A stretch of DNA of 64,000 nucleotides from an uncultured Christensenellaceae bacterium (GTDB lineage: Bacteria; Bacillota; Clostridia; Christensenellales; Borkfalkiaceae), in assembly GCA_910589015.1 (NCBI GenBank), contig CAJUSA010000001.1, positions 189,479 through 253,478 on the forward strand, written 5' to 3'. The notes under the pieces are model-generated. The model saw nothing but the letters and a program-made list of their open reading frames with translations, searched no databases and was not told where the DNA came from. The translations under genes and the position numbers were made by a program. This document shows positions 32,989-42,076 of the stretch, piece by piece; position 1 is the stretch's first letter, and each line of letters starts with the position of its first letter.

Positions 32989-33507
32989 ATGGCAAGAGAC
33001 AACAGACCCCAGAGACGGCAGGAAGAGAACGACGGGCTTATCAAAAAGACGATTGAGATCAACCGCGTCAGCAAGACGGTAAAGGGCGGCAAGAACATGC
33101 GTTTCGCCGCGCTCGTCGTCGTCGGCGACGGCAACGGCAAGGTCGGTTACGGTCAGGGCAAATCCAAGGAAGTTCCCGAGGCAATCGAAAAAGCGACGCA
33201 GGCCGCGAAGAAAAATATGATTTCCGTTCCCATTGTGGAAAGCACCATTCCCCACGAAGTGCTCGGTAAATTCGGCAAGGGCGCCGTGCTTATGCTGCCC
33301 GCTGCCGCTGGTACGGGCGTTATTGCGGGCGGTCCCGTTCGCGCCGTGATGGAAGCTGCGGGCGTGAAGAACATCAGAACGAAATCGCACGGCACGCAGA
33401 ATCCCGGCAACTGCATCAAAGCGACGATCGTAGGACTTTCGCAGCTGAGAACGGTGGAAGAGATCGCCGCGTTGCGCGGAAAGAGCGTCGAAGAGATCGT
33501 CGGTTAA
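32989..33507 (+). CDS. rpsE: 30S ribosomal protein S5
   Basis: 172 aa. VVGDGNGKVGYGQGKSKEVP and the C-terminal KSHGTQNPGNCIKATIVGL are typical. Forms the mRNA entry site with S3 and S4 and affects decoding accuracy. Confidence 0.98.
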   Translation: MARDNRPQRRQEENDGLIKKTIEINRVSKTVKGGKNMRFAALVVVGDGNGKVGYGQGKSKEVPEAIEKATQAAKKNMISVPIVESTIPHEVLGKFGKGAVLMLPAAAGTGVIAGGPVRAVMEAAGVKNIRTKSHGTQNPGNCIKATIVGLSQLRTVEEIAALRGKSVEEIVG

Positions 33508-33519
33508 GAGGAGGATACT

Positions 33520-33693
33520 ATGATTAAAGTTACGCTTGTAAAAAGCACGATCGGGGAAGTGGAGTCGGTGAAGGCGACGGTTGCTTCGCTCGGACTCAAA
33601 AAAATCCGTTCGTCGAAAACTTTTGAAGATTCTCCCGCCCTGCAAGGCAAACTCAAAAAAGTTGCTCACCTTGTTAAGGCTGAGAACGTATAA
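33520..33693 (+). CDS. rpmD: 50S ribosomal protein L30
   Basis: 57 aa: MIKVTLVKSTIGEVESVKAT, then VASLGLKKIRSSKTFEDSP and a KVAHLVKAENV end. Found by translating the gap between rpsE and rplO. AGGAGGATACT precedes the ATG and the stop is 10 nt before rplO. Confidence 0.96.
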   Translation: MIKVTLVKSTIGEVESVKATVASLGLKKIRSSKTFEDSPALQGKLKKVAHLVKAENV

Positions 33694-33703
33694 AGGAGTC
33701 ATC

Positions 33704-34153
33704 ATGAGAATCGATACTTTATCTCCCGCAGAGGGAGCAAGAACTTCCGCGAAACGCCTCGGCCGCGGCATCGGGTCGGGTTTGGGCAAGACGAGCGGCA
33801 AGGGACATAAAGGACAGTGGGCGCGTTCGGGCGGCGGTGTAAGACCGGGCTTCGAAGGCGGTCAGATGCCCCTCGCGCGCAGAATTCCCAAGCGCGGTTT
33901 CAACAACAGATTCAAGAAGGTTTACCTCATCGTCAACCTTTCCGATCTTGCAGACGTACCCGAAGGAACAGTGGTCGATTACGGCTTCGTTGTTTCCAAC
34001 GGTCTTGCAAAAATGGTGAAGAACAACGTCGGGCTTAAAGTTCTCGGCGACGGCGAACTCAAAACCAAGCTCACCGTGAAAGCCGCGAAATTCTCGCAGA
34101 CCGCGAAAGACGCGATTGAAAAAGCGGGCGGCACGGCGGAAACGGTTGAATAA
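33704..34153 (+). CDS. rplO: 50S ribosomal protein L15
   Basis: 149 aa. ATG at 33704 follows AAAGGAGTC; the frame is open upstream through rpmD but is not used. Marks: RLGRGIGSGLGKTSGKGHKG, PGFEGGQMPLARRIPKRGF. Late-assembly 50S protein. Confidence 0.97.
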   Translation: MRIDTLSPAEGARTSAKRLGRGIGSGLGKTSGKGHKGQWARSGGGVRPGFEGGQMPLARRIPKRGFNNRFKKVYLIVNLSDLADVPEGTVVDYGFVVSNGLAKMVKNNVGLKVLGDGELKTKLTVKAAKFSQTAKDAIEKAGGTAETVE

Positions 34154-34194
34154 GTCGACGCGCAACTTCTCGGGCGCAGGTAAGGAGTGAAAGC

Positions 34195-35517
34195 ATGTTA
34201 GAAACATTGAAGAACGCCTTTCGGAATAAAGAGATCAGGAAGAAGATTTTAATGACCCTTCTTCTTCTTTTGGTATTCCGGCTCGGCTGTTATATTCCCG
34301 TTCCGGGGCTTGCCCGTCAGCAGTTTGAAACGGCGATCAACGGAAACGACTTCCTTCAACTCATGAGCGGCATCACGGGCAGCGCGCTCGCGAACGGCAC
34401 GCTCTTTGCACTCGGTATCGGGCCGTACATCAACGCCTCGATTATCGTGCAGCTGTTAACGGTGGGTATTCCCGCGCTCGAACGCCTTTCCAAACAGGGC
34501 GAAGAAGGAAGAAAAAGAATTTCCAACATTACGCGAATCATAACGATCATTCTTGCCATCGTGCAATCGGTCGGCATTATCGTTTTATTCGGCAATCAGC
34601 AGGGCGCGATCCGCACGCCGCTCTTCGGTTCCAACCAGATCGGGGAAACGGGCGCGCTGTGGGTAGCGGGCATCTATATGACGATCGTCTACACGGCGGG
34701 TTCGTGCATCGTGATGTGGCTGGGCGAACGGATCACCGACTACGGCGTGGGTAACGGCATTTCGCTCATCATCTTCGTCGGTATTATTTCGACGGGCGGC
34801 ATGACGATCCTGCTCAAGCTCATCGAATCGACTTCTGCGACGATCGGCAAAAACCTTCTCGAGATCCTCGGGTTCGTCGTCATTGCCGTCGTGCTGTTCT
34901 TCCTCATCGTATTCGTCGATCTGGCGGAACGCAAGATACCCGTGCAATACGCCAAACAGGTACGCGGAACAAAGATGTACGGCGGTCAGTCGTCCGTGAT
35001 TCCCATGAAGATAACGGGCAGCGGCGTTATGCCTTTGATCTTTGCCTTCGCGATCATTTCGTTCCCTTCCATGATCATGAGCCTTGTGCCGGCATGGAGC
35101 GGCGCGAACGAATGGTGGTCGCAGCACTTTGCAAGCGGCAGCGTGTGGTATGTGCTTGTGCTTGCCGTGCTCATCTTCGTGTTTGCCTTCTTCTATTCGC
35201 AGATCCAGTTCAATCCCGAGGAAGTGAGCAAATCCATTCAGCAGAACGGCGGTTTCATTCAGGGTATCCGTCCCGGCAAACCGACGGCGCTCTACCTCAA
35301 AAAGATCAACAACCGCATTACGCTGTTCGGCGCGATCTTCTTGACGCTTGTGGCGTTTATCCCTTCGTTCGTCTTCTCGCTTGCGCTTCCCAACAGCGGA
35401 CTGATCAACGTGTTCTCGACGACGGGACTTCTCATCGTCGTATCGGTTGCGCTCGAATTCGATAAGCAGTTGCAATCGCAGATCATGATGAAGAACTACA
35501 AAGGGTTCTTGAAATAA
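34195..35517 (+). CDS. secY: Preprotein translocase channel SecY
   Basis: 440 aa. Membrane channel of the Sec translocon, used by the many signal-peptide proteins seen here. Ten hydrophobic segments; plug region and signature GIGPYINASIIVQLLTVGIP; cytosolic loop ERKIPVQYAKQ; second signature FYSQIQFNPEEVSKSIQQNG. Sits between rplO and adk as in most Bacillota. Confidence 0.98.
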   Translation: MLETLKNAFRNKEIRKKILMTLLLLLVFRLGCYIPVPGLARQQFETAINGNDFLQLMSGITGSALANGTLFALGIGPYINASIIVQLLTVGIPALERLSKQGEEGRKRISNITRIITIILAIVQSVGIIVLFGNQQGAIRTPLFGSNQIGETGALWVAGIYMTIVYTAGSCIVMWLGERITDYGVGNGISLIIFVGIISTGGMTILLKLIESTSATIGKNLLEILGFVVIAVVLFFLIVFVDLAERKIPVQYAKQVRGTKMYGGQSSVIPMKITGSGVMPLIFAFAIISFPSMIMSLVPAWSGANEWWSQHFASGSVWYVLVLAVLIFVFAFFYSQIQFNPEEVSKSIQQNGGFIQGIRPGKPTALYLKKINNRITLFGAIFLTLVAFIPSFVFSLALPNSGLINVFSTTGLLIVVSVALEFDKQLQSQIMMKNYKGFLK

Positions 35518-35533
35518 GGCGGAGGACAGGGCA

Positions 35534-36166
35534 ATGAATCTGATTTTACTCGGCGCGCCCGGCGCAGGCAAGGGCACGCAAGCGACCAAAATCGCAGACC
35601 GTTACGGGCTTGTGCACATTTCGACGGGCGATATCTTCCGCGCGAATATCAAAAACGGCACCAAGATCGGTTTGCTCGCAAAAAGCTATATCGACAAAGG
35701 CGAACTCGTTCCCGACGAGGTAACGTGCGAAATCGTCAAAGACCGCCTTACTTGGGAAGATTGCAAAAAGGGTTATCTGCTCGACGGATTCCCCCGCAAT
35801 ACCTTTCAGGCAGACTATCTCGACAAATGCGCGAAGATCGACGCGGTCGTCAACATCAACATCGATTTCTCTCTTCTTATGGACCGTCTGTGCGGCAGAC
35901 GCGTCTGCAAGGAATGCGGCGAAAGCTATCACGTTTCCACGCTCGGCGGGAAAACCGATTGCGCGCGTTGCGGCGGCGAGCTGTATCAGCGCAAAGACGA
36001 TAATCCCGAAACGGTGAAAAGCCGTCTTGACGTGTACGAAGCGCAGACCGCGCCGCTCATCGATTACTATACGAAGAAGGGTTTGATCCTCAACTTCACG
36101 GGCACGGAAGCGCCTGCCGAAGTCCTGTTCGAAGAGATCAAAGCAAAACTCGACGAATTGAAATAA
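35534..36166 (+). CDS. adk: Adenylate kinase with zinc-type lid
   Basis: 210 aa. Interconverts AMP + ATP and 2 ADP. P-loop GAPGAGKGTQ (7-16), LLDGFPRN, and a lid with Cys125, Cys128, Cys143 and Cys146 (CKECG…CARCGG), the structural zinc form common in Gram-positive bacteria. Its stop overlaps the map start (TAATG). Confidence 0.98.
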   Translation: MNLILLGAPGAGKGTQATKIADRYGLVHISTGDIFRANIKNGTKIGLLAKSYIDKGELVPDEVTCEIVKDRLTWEDCKKGYLLDGFPRNTFQADYLDKCAKIDAVVNINIDFSLLMDRLCGRRVCKECGESYHVSTLGGKTDCARCGGELYQRKDDNPETVKSRLDVYEAQTAPLIDYYTKKGLILNFTGTEAPAEVLFEEIKAKLDELK

Positions 36167-36912
36167 TGGATATCATCGTCAAAACCGAAGAAGAGCTTGC
36201 TCTCATGCGCGAACCCAACGCGATCGTTCGCGATTGTTTGAAATTCGTCGGGGAACGCATCGCAGCGGGCATGACGACGAAGGAAGTCGACGCGCTCGTC
36301 TACGATTTCATCAAAGCGAGCGGCGCGGAACCTTCCTGTCTTGGGTATTGCGGTTATCCCGCATCGGCTTGCATTTCCGTCAACGAAGTAGTCGTGCACG
36401 GCATTCCGGACGATCGGGTCATCCGCGAAGGCGATATTGTCAGCGTCGATCTGTGCGCCTATAAAAACGGCTTTCACGGCGACGGGTGCAGAACCTTCTG
36501 CATCGGGCAGGTTTCCGACGAACGGCGCAAGCTCGTTCGCGTTACCGAAGAGTGTTTCTTCAAGGGGATCGAGGGGCTGAAAGCGGGCACGCCGCTCTAC
36601 GATATCGGTTATAGGGTGCAGCAGCACGCCGAGAGCAACGGTTTTTCGGTCATCCGCGCCTATACGGGGCACGGGATCGGGCGCGATATGCACGAAGATC
36701 CTTCCGTCCCCAACTTCGGAAGAAAGGGCACTGGGGTACGCCTTCCCGAAAACTGCGTGATCTGCGTCGAACCCATGATCGCGGCGGGCAAGTGGAAGGT
36801 GCGCATTCTCGACGACGGCTGGACGGCGATAACGTGCGACGGCAAGAGCGCGGCGCATTACGAAAATACGTTCATCGTCCGCAAGGACGGCGTGGAAATT
36901 CTGACGCTGTAA
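36166..36912 (+). CDS. map: Type I methionine aminopeptidase
   Basis: 248 aa. Removes the initiator Met. Metal ligands as in the family: Asp95 (VSVDLCAY), Asp106 (GDGCRTF), His169 (GHGIGRDMHEDP), Glu202 (CVEPMI) and Glu233 (YENTF). Starts on the adk stop codon. Confidence 0.97.
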   Translation: MDIIVKTEEELALMREPNAIVRDCLKFVGERIAAGMTTKEVDALVYDFIKASGAEPSCLGYCGYPASACISVNEVVVHGIPDDRVIREGDIVSVDLCAYKNGFHGDGCRTFCIGQVSDERRKLVRVTEECFFKGIEGLKAGTPLYDIGYRVQQHAESNGFSVIRAYTGHGIGRDMHEDPSVPNFGRKGTGVRLPENCVICVEPMIAAGKWKVRILDDGWTAITCDGKSAAHYENTFIVRKDGVEILTL

Positions 36913-36940
36913 ACAGGATATAGATAATAAGGAGAGTTCC

Positions 36941-37162
36941 ATGTCGAAAGACGACGTGATCGAAACGGAAGGCAAAGTCATCGAAGCGCTTCCAAACACA
37001 ACGTTCAAAGTGCGGCTCAATAACGGCCACGTTATTACGGCGTACATCTCGGGCAAACTGAGAATGAATTACATCAGAATCATCGAGGGCGATTCGGTGA
37101 AACTCGAAATGAGCCCTTACGATCTGACCAAGGGCAGAATTACCTGGCGCAGCAAGAGCTGA
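36941..37162 (+). CDS. infA: Translation initiation factor IF-1
   Basis: 73 aa OB-fold protein. MSKDDVIETEGKVIEALPNT and ISGKLRMNYIRIIEGDSVKL are characteristic, and the end PYDLTKGRITWR is canonical. Binds the 30S A site during initiation. AAGGAGAG precedes the start. Confidence 0.98.
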   Translation: MSKDDVIETEGKVIEALPNTTFKVRLNNGHVITAYISGKLRMNYIRIIEGDSVKLEMSPYDLTKGRITWRSKS

Positions 37163-37202
37163 GTTCTGCAAAAAATACTACTTATAACGAGGTAACAAGA
37201 TT

Positions 37203-37319
37203 ATGAAAGTGCGTCCTTCTGTAAAACCGATGTGCGATAAGTGCAAGGTTATCAAAAGAAACGGAAAAGTTATGGTTATTTGCTCGAAAGATAAAAGCCA
37301 TAAGCAAAGACAGGGTTAA
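37203..37319 (+). CDS. rpmJ: 50S ribosomal protein L36
   Basis: 38 aa: MKVRPSVKPMCDKCKVIKRN, then a C-terminal CSKDKSHKQRQG. The Cys-x-x-Cys…Cys…His zinc site marks the zinc-binding form. Found by direct translation between infA and rpsM. AACGAGG is the likely ribosome site. Confidence 0.96.
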   Translation: MKVRPSVKPMCDKCKVIKRNGKVMVICSKDKSHKQRQG

Positions 37320-37325
37320 AATCAG

Positions 37326-37354
37326 TTGACAGGAATTCAAAAGCGTGATACAAT
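37326..37354 (+). promoter_or_regulatory. Promoter of the alpha operon (rpsM-rpsK-rpsD-rpoA-rplQ)
   Basis: TTGACA, 17-bp spacer, TACAAT, starting 6 nt after the rpmJ stop. Confidence 0.88.
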
Positions 37355-37360
37355 AATATT

Positions 37361-37567
37361 CACGGCTTTGGAAATTTTTTCCAAAAAAGCGTAAATAAAA
37401 GTCGATATTCCGCACAATCGGGGGCGGAATTCGGCTTGCTTTGCGCTCTTTTGCATAAATGCGAAAATAATCTGTCTGAAAATGCGTATTTTCCACTACG
37501 CTTTTTCGGAACGGAACGTATATATACAAAAAAATTTATTTCACGAAACACGGAGGTTTCAACAAGA
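37361..37567 (+). promoter_or_regulatory. Structured leader of the alpha operon
   Basis: About 205 nt precede rpsM. A hairpin near 37367-37388 (TTGGAAA/TTTTCCAA type) opens the leader. In E. coli and B. subtilis S4 represses this operon by binding a leader pseudoknot; rpsD lies in this operon, so the leader is a candidate S4 target. I could not verify the pseudoknot by eye. GGAGG sits 11 nt before the ATG. Confidence 0.5.
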
Positions 37568-37936
37568 ATGGCACGTATTGCCGGTGTAGATTTACCGAGA
37601 GAAAAACGGGTCGAAATCGGTCTCACGTATATTTACGGGATCGGTCTTGCCACGTCGAAAAAGATTCTTGCCGAAACGGGCATCAATCCCGACACGCGCG
37701 TGAAGGATCTCGATGAGAACGACGTCTCGAAACTGAGAGAGTATATCGACCATCACTATCAGGTTGAAGGCGAATTGAGAAGCGCCGTCAGCCTCAATAT
37801 CAAGCGTTTAATGGAAATCGGATGCTATCGCGGCGTCCGTCACAGAAAGGGTCTGCCCGTTCGCGGACAGAGCACCAAGCGCAACGCAAGAACGAGAAAA
37901 GGTCCCCGCCGCACGGTGGCGAACAAGAAGAAGTAA
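37568..37936 (+). CDS. rpsM: 30S ribosomal protein S13
   Basis: 122 aa. MARIAGVDLPREKRVEIGLT and YRGVRHRKGLPVRGQSTKRN are family signatures. Contacts tRNA and the 50S at the subunit interface. The ATG at 37568 is chosen over a longer frame from 37436 that would cover the leader. Confidence 0.98.
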   Translation: MARIAGVDLPREKRVEIGLTYIYGIGLATSKKILAETGINPDTRVKDLDENDVSKLREYIDHHYQVEGELRSAVSLNIKRLMEIGCYRGVRHRKGLPVRGQSTKRNARTRKGPRRTVANKKK

Positions 37937-37947
37937 GGAGATAGGTT

Positions 37948-38343
37948 ATGGCAGAGAAGAAAAAGTCTGTTTCGCGTAAGCGGAAAGAGCTCAAAAAGAT
38001 AGACAGAGGACAAGTCCACATTCAGTCTACCTTCAACAATACCTTAGTTACCGTCACCGATCTGAACGGCAACGTTATCTCCTGGTCGAGCGCAGGCTCG
38101 CTCAACTTCAAGGGATCGCGCAAAGGCACGCCGTTTGCGGCGCAGATGGCTGCGGAAACGGCGCTCAAAGCGGCGAAAGAACACGGACTTCGCTACGTCG
38201 AAGTTTATGTGAAGGGCCCCGGCGCGGGCAGAGAATCCGCAATTCGCGCGATCGGCAACTGCGAAATGGAAGTGACGCTCATTTCCGACGTGTCGCCCAT
38301 TCCCCACAACGGTTGCCGCCCTCCCAAGCGCAGAAGAGTTTAA
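37948..38343 (+). CDS. rpsK: 30S ribosomal protein S11
   Basis: 131 aa. HIQSTFNNTLVTVTDLNGNV, KGPGAGRESAIRAI and the end PHNGCRPPKRRRV are diagnostic. Lies in the 30S platform near the E site. AAGGAGAT precedes it. Confidence 0.98.
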   Translation: MAEKKKSVSRKRKELKKIDRGQVHIQSTFNNTLVTVTDLNGNVISWSSAGSLNFKGSRKGTPFAAQMAAETALKAAKEHGLRYVEVYVKGPGAGRESAIRAIGNCEMEVTLISDVSPIPHNGCRPPKRRRV

Positions 38344-38358
38344 TCAAGGAGCGAACAA

Positions 38359-38949
38359 ATGGCTATCAATAAATATCATAAATTGAAGAGATGCAGATTT
38401 TTGGAACTTGACCCCGCCGTGATCGGTTGCAACAAAAAGTCGATCAGAACGTCGGGCAGAAAGGGCAGAAAAATCAGCGAATACGGCATTCAGCTCCGCG
38501 AAAAGCAGAGAGCAAAGTTTATCTACTGCGTTTCGGAAAAGCAGTTCCACCATTATTATGAAATCGCCGACAGAATGAAGGGCATCACGGGTGAAAATAT
38601 GCTTTCGTTGCTCGAACGCCGTCTTGACAACGTCATTTACAGAATGGGCGTTGCGGCGACGCGTTTGCAGGCACGTCAGCTTGTTTCGCACGCGCACTTC
38701 ACCGTCAACGGCAGAAAGGTGGATGTACCTTCCTATATCGTAAAAGCGGGCGACGTCATCGCGGTGAGAGAAAACAAGAAAAAGAACAAGTATTTTGAAC
38801 AGATTAAGACGATGAAGGTCGTAAACATGCCGAAATGGTTGGAATTCGACCCCGAGAGTTTGGAAGGCAAAGTGCTTGCGCTTCCTGCCCGTGAGGACAT
38901 CGACACGCAGATCGAAGAGCACATGATCGTCGAATTGTACTCCAAGTAA
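38359..38949 (+). CDS. rpsD: 30S ribosomal protein S4
   Basis: 196 aa. N-terminal part MAINKYHKLKRCRFLELDP, then the S4 RNA-binding domain LERRLDNVIYRMGVAATRLQ and ARQLVSHAHFTVNGRKVDVP. Primary 16S rRNA binder and probable operon autoregulator. Confidence 0.97.
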   Translation: MAINKYHKLKRCRFLELDPAVIGCNKKSIRTSGRKGRKISEYGIQLREKQRAKFIYCVSEKQFHHYYEIADRMKGITGENMLSLLERRLDNVIYRMGVAATRLQARQLVSHAHFTVNGRKVDVPSYIVKAGDVIAVRENKKKNKYFEQIKTMKVVNMPKWLEFDPESLEGKVLALPAREDIDTQIEEHMIVELYSK

Positions 38950-38970
38950 TAAATTTTAGGAGGTAGTTTT

Positions 38971-39921
38971 ATGATCGAAATCAGTAAAGCCCAAATCGAC
39001 GTTGTGGAAAACGAAGCGAAGGATTATGCGAAGATTGTTGTCGAACCGCTCGAAAAGGGTTTCGGTCTTACCATCGGAAACTGTCTGAGAAGAATGTTGC
39101 TTTCCGCACTCCCCGGAGCCGCGGTGCAGGGCATTAAATTCCCCGACGGAAAGGTAAAACACGAGTTCTCTGCGATCGAAGGCGTGAAAGAAGACGTCAC
39201 GGAGATCATTCTTAACTTAAAACTGCTCGCGATCAAAACGAGCGTGACGGATAAGGACTATACCAAGACGCTGCGGCTTACGAAGGAAGGCCCCGCCATC
39301 ATCACGGCGGCGGATATTTCGCAGGATGCGGAAATCGAAATCATCAATGCCGACCAATATATCTGCACGGTAGACAAGGGCGGCGTGATCGATATGGAAA
39401 TTACGATCGGGCGCGGCAGAGGTTACAGAGCGGCGAAAGATAACAAGCAGCCTGTGATCGATTACATTCCCATCGATTCCATTTATACGCCTGTTAAAAA
39501 AGTCAATTATAACGTCGAGCCTGCCCGCGTCGGTCAGGATATCGACTACGACAAGCTGACGCTCGAAGTCTGGACGGACGGAACGTTCTCGGGCAGAGAC
39601 ATCGTTTCGCTTGCCGCGAAGATCATGCAGGATCAGATTTGCCTGTTCGTCGAGCTTTCCGAGTGGGGCAAGACGAACACGGTCGTCGAACCCGAAGGCT
39701 CGAAACAACAGCAGATCCTTTCCATGAAGATCGAAGAAATGGATTTCTCGGTGCGTTCTTACAACTGTTTGAAGAGAGCCAATATCCACACGGTGGAAGA
39801 TCTGTGCAACAAGACCGAGGACGAGATGCTCAAAGTCCGCAATCTCGGCAAAAAATCCCTCGATGAAGTCATGCAAAAGCTGGAAGCGTTCGGACTTACG
39901 CTCGCAAAAAAGGAGGATTAA
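38971..39921 (+). CDS. rpoA: RNA polymerase alpha subunit
   Basis: 316 aa. N-terminal dimerisation domain with EPLEKGFGLTIGNCLRRMLL and VQGIKFPDGKVKHEFSAIEG; linker near 225-240; C-terminal domain with DFSVRSYNCLKRANIHTVED and VRNLGKKSLDEV that contacts UP elements and activators. GGAGGTAG ribosome site. Confidence 0.98.
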   Translation: MIEISKAQIDVVENEAKDYAKIVVEPLEKGFGLTIGNCLRRMLLSALPGAAVQGIKFPDGKVKHEFSAIEGVKEDVTEIILNLKLLAIKTSVTDKDYTKTLRLTKEGPAIITAADISQDAEIEIINADQYICTVDKGGVIDMEITIGRGRGYRAAKDNKQPVIDYIPIDSIYTPVKKVNYNVEPARVGQDIDYDKLTLEVWTDGTFSGRDIVSLAAKIMQDQICLFVELSEWGKTNTVVEPEGSKQQQILSMKIEEMDFSVRSYNCLKRANIHTVEDLCNKTEDEMLKVRNLGKKSLDEVMQKLEAFGLTLAKKED

Positions 39922-39924
39922 CCC

Positions 39925-40431
39925 ATGCCCGGGAAATTAGGTAGAACAACTGAGCAGAGAATGGCGATTTTGAGAAATCAGGCGTCGCAGCTCATTTGGT
40001 ACGGAAAAATCGAAACGACGGCAGCCCGCGCGAAAGAACTGCGCAGCTACGTCGAAAAACTCATTACGAAGGCTGTGAACACTTACGACGACGTTGTGGA
40101 AACCGAGATCGTTTCCAAAGACAAGAAGGGTAAGGAAATCACGACCAAGACGTATAAAGACGGACCCAAAAAACTTGCAGCGCGCCGCGCCGTTATGGCG
40201 AAGACGTACGACTTACAGGAAATCAAGGCGTTCGACGAAAAGAAGAAGGATTTCAAAGCGCGCACGAAGGACGTGCAGCATCCGCTGATGGATAAGCTTT
40301 TCAACGAGCTTGCGCCCAAATACGCGCAGCGCAAAGAAGAGTTGGGTCAGGGCGGCGGTTACACGAGAATTTATTATCTCGGTCAGCGCCGCGGCGATGC
40401 AGCAGAAAAAGCCATCATCGAATTGGTTTAA
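39925..40431 (+). CDS. rplQ: 50S ribosomal protein L17 with internal insertion
   Basis: 168 aa, against about 115-130 in most bacteria. MPGKLGRTTEQRMAILRNQA and the end GGGYTRIYYLGQRRGDAAEK are normal. The extra residues lie in the middle, around SKDKKGKEITTKTYKDGPKK and the following charged segment up to TKDVQHPLMDKL. Last gene of the block. Confidence 0.96.
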   Translation: MPGKLGRTTEQRMAILRNQASQLIWYGKIETTAARAKELRSYVEKLITKAVNTYDDVVETEIVSKDKKGKEITTKTYKDGPKKLAARRAVMAKTYDLQEIKAFDEKKKDFKARTKDVQHPLMDKLFNELAPKYAQRKEELGQGGGYTRIYYLGQRRGDAAEKAIIELV

Positions 40432-40437
40432 TTGCTT

Positions 40438-40466
40438 AAAAACACGGCAAACGCCGTGTTTTTTTA
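40438..40466 (+). terminator. Terminator of the ribosomal block
   Basis: AACACGGC/GCCGTGTT stem with AAAC loop, extended by AAA/TTT, then a T-run. Confidence 0.94.
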
Positions 40467-40588
40467 TGCAAACCTTACGCTTGAACGCGCGCACATATGC
40501 CCCAGGGGGTATATGCGCGCAAAATTCGTCCGTATGGGCATATTTTCATATGTCCTGCGGTGCACAAGAAGAAATCACGGAAAAAGAT

Positions 40589-40617
40589 TTGCAAATCGGT
40601 TTCCGTCGTGTTATAAT
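40589..40617 (+). promoter_or_regulatory. Promoter of the M18 aminopeptidase gene
   Basis: TTGCAA, 17-bp spacer, TATAAT; ATG at 40655 after ACGGAGG. Confidence 0.82.
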
Positions 40618-40654
40618 GTGGTATAAAAGAATAAGATAAAACGGAGGCGAATTT

Positions 40655-42052
40655 ATGGCAGAAAAGAGCAAAGGGCAGAAGTTACAGGAAAAACTGTCCT
40701 ATAAGAAAACCAATTATTTCGAAGTGGCAAGCGAACAGGAACGCAAGGAAATCTTTGCGTATGCGGAAGGGTACAAAGCCTTTCTCGACGCGGCAAAGAC
40801 CGAACGCGAGGCCTGCGCCGTGGCCGTCGAGGCGGCGAAAGCCAAGGGCTTCACCGAATATTCCTTCGGCGACGCGCTCAAAGCGGGCGATAAAAAATAT
40901 TTCGTCAACCGCGGCAAATCGGTCGTGATCTTCCGCGTCGGCAGTAAAAATCCCGAAGAGGACGGTTTCCGCGTGATTGCGTCGCATATCGACGCGCCGC
41001 GGATCGACATCAAGCAGAATCCCCTGTATGAAGATTCGGGCATGTGTTTCCTGAAAACGCATTATTACGGCGGCATCAAGAAATATCAGTGGACGGCGAT
41101 CCCGCTTGCCCTGCACGGCGCAGTCGTTCGCAAAGACGGCAGCAAGATCGAACTTTCGATCGGGGAAAAGCCGAGCGATCCCGTATTCTATATCGACGAT
41201 CTGTTGCCGCACCTCGGCGCCGATCAGATGGCGGCGAAGGCGGGCAAAATCATCGAGGGCGAGCAGCTCAACGTCGTCGTAGGCGGGCTTCCTTATGCGG
41301 ACGGCGAAGTGAGCGATAAAATCAAACTCACTGTTTTGGATTATCTCGGCAAAAAGTACGGTATGTGCGAAGAGGATTTCCTCTCGGCGGAACTTTCCGC
41401 CGTTCCTGCCTATCCCGCGCGCGACGTCGGGTTCGACCGCGCTCTCATCGGCGCATACGGTCACGACGACAGAGTGTGTGCTTATCCCGCTATGACCGCG
41501 CTGCTGGACGGTGCGACCGAGCATACCGTGCTTGCCATGCTTGTCGATAAGGAAGAAATCGGCAGCGAGGGCACCACGGGCATGCAGAGCAAGGTGTATG
41601 AAGATTTAATGGAAGAAATCGCAATCGCGCTCGGCGCGAATTTCAGAAAGGTTCGCGCGGCAAGCAAATGCCTTTCTTCCGACGTAACGGCGGCGTACGA
41701 TCCCAACTTCGCGGGCGTGTACGAAAAGATGAATTCCGCGATGCTTTCCTGCGGGACGGCGATGTGTAAGTTTACGGGTGCGCGCGGCAAGAGCGGCTCT
41801 TCCGACGCCTCGGCGGAATTCGTGGGCGAAGTGCGCAAAATGTTCGAAGAGAGCGGCGTTGTGTGGCAGACGGCGGAATTAGGCAAGGTCGACATCGGCG
41901 GGGGCGGCACGGTCGCCAAGTTCCTCGCCAATCTCAATATCGATACGGTCGATTTAGGCGTGCCTGTTATCTCGATGCACGCGCCGTGGGAATTGATCTC
42001 CAAAGCCGATTTGTACAGCAATTACAAGGCGTTTCTTGCCTTTATGAAATAA
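40655..42052 (+). CDS. M18 family aminopeptidase
   Basis: 465 aa. Cytosolic di-zinc peptidase that removes N-terminal, usually acidic, residues. Visible family marks: IASHIDAPR (His111, Asp113), the bridging-ligand segment GHDDRVCAYPAMTAL, DKEEIGSEGTTGMQS with the catalytic Glu pair, and a C-terminal ISMHAPWELISKADLY with the last His ligand. Length agrees with M18. Monocistronic, with its own promoter. Confidence 0.94.
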   Translation: MAEKSKGQKLQEKLSYKKTNYFEVASEQERKEIFAYAEGYKAFLDAAKTEREACAVAVEAAKAKGFTEYSFGDALKAGDKKYFVNRGKSVVIFRVGSKNPEEDGFRVIASHIDAPRIDIKQNPLYEDSGMCFLKTHYYGGIKKYQWTAIPLALHGAVVRKDGSKIELSIGEKPSDPVFYIDDLLPHLGADQMAAKAGKIIEGEQLNVVVGGLPYADGEVSDKIKLTVLDYLGKKYGMCEEDFLSAELSAVPAYPARDVGFDRALIGAYGHDDRVCAYPAMTALLDGATEHTVLAMLVDKEEIGSEGTTGMQSKVYEDLMEEIAIALGANFRKVRAASKCLSSDVTAAYDPNFAGVYEKMNSAMLSCGTAMCKFTGARGKSGSSDASAEFVGEVRKMFEESGVVWQTAELGKVDIGGGGTVAKFLANLNIDTVDLGVPVISMHAPWELISKADLYSNYKAFLAFMK

Positions 42053-42076
42053 TTTTTGCTGAAAGGAGGGGAGAAG

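Noticed and set aside
32050..33801. 583-aa minus-strand frame
   Set aside because: Antisense to five certain ribosomal protein genes.
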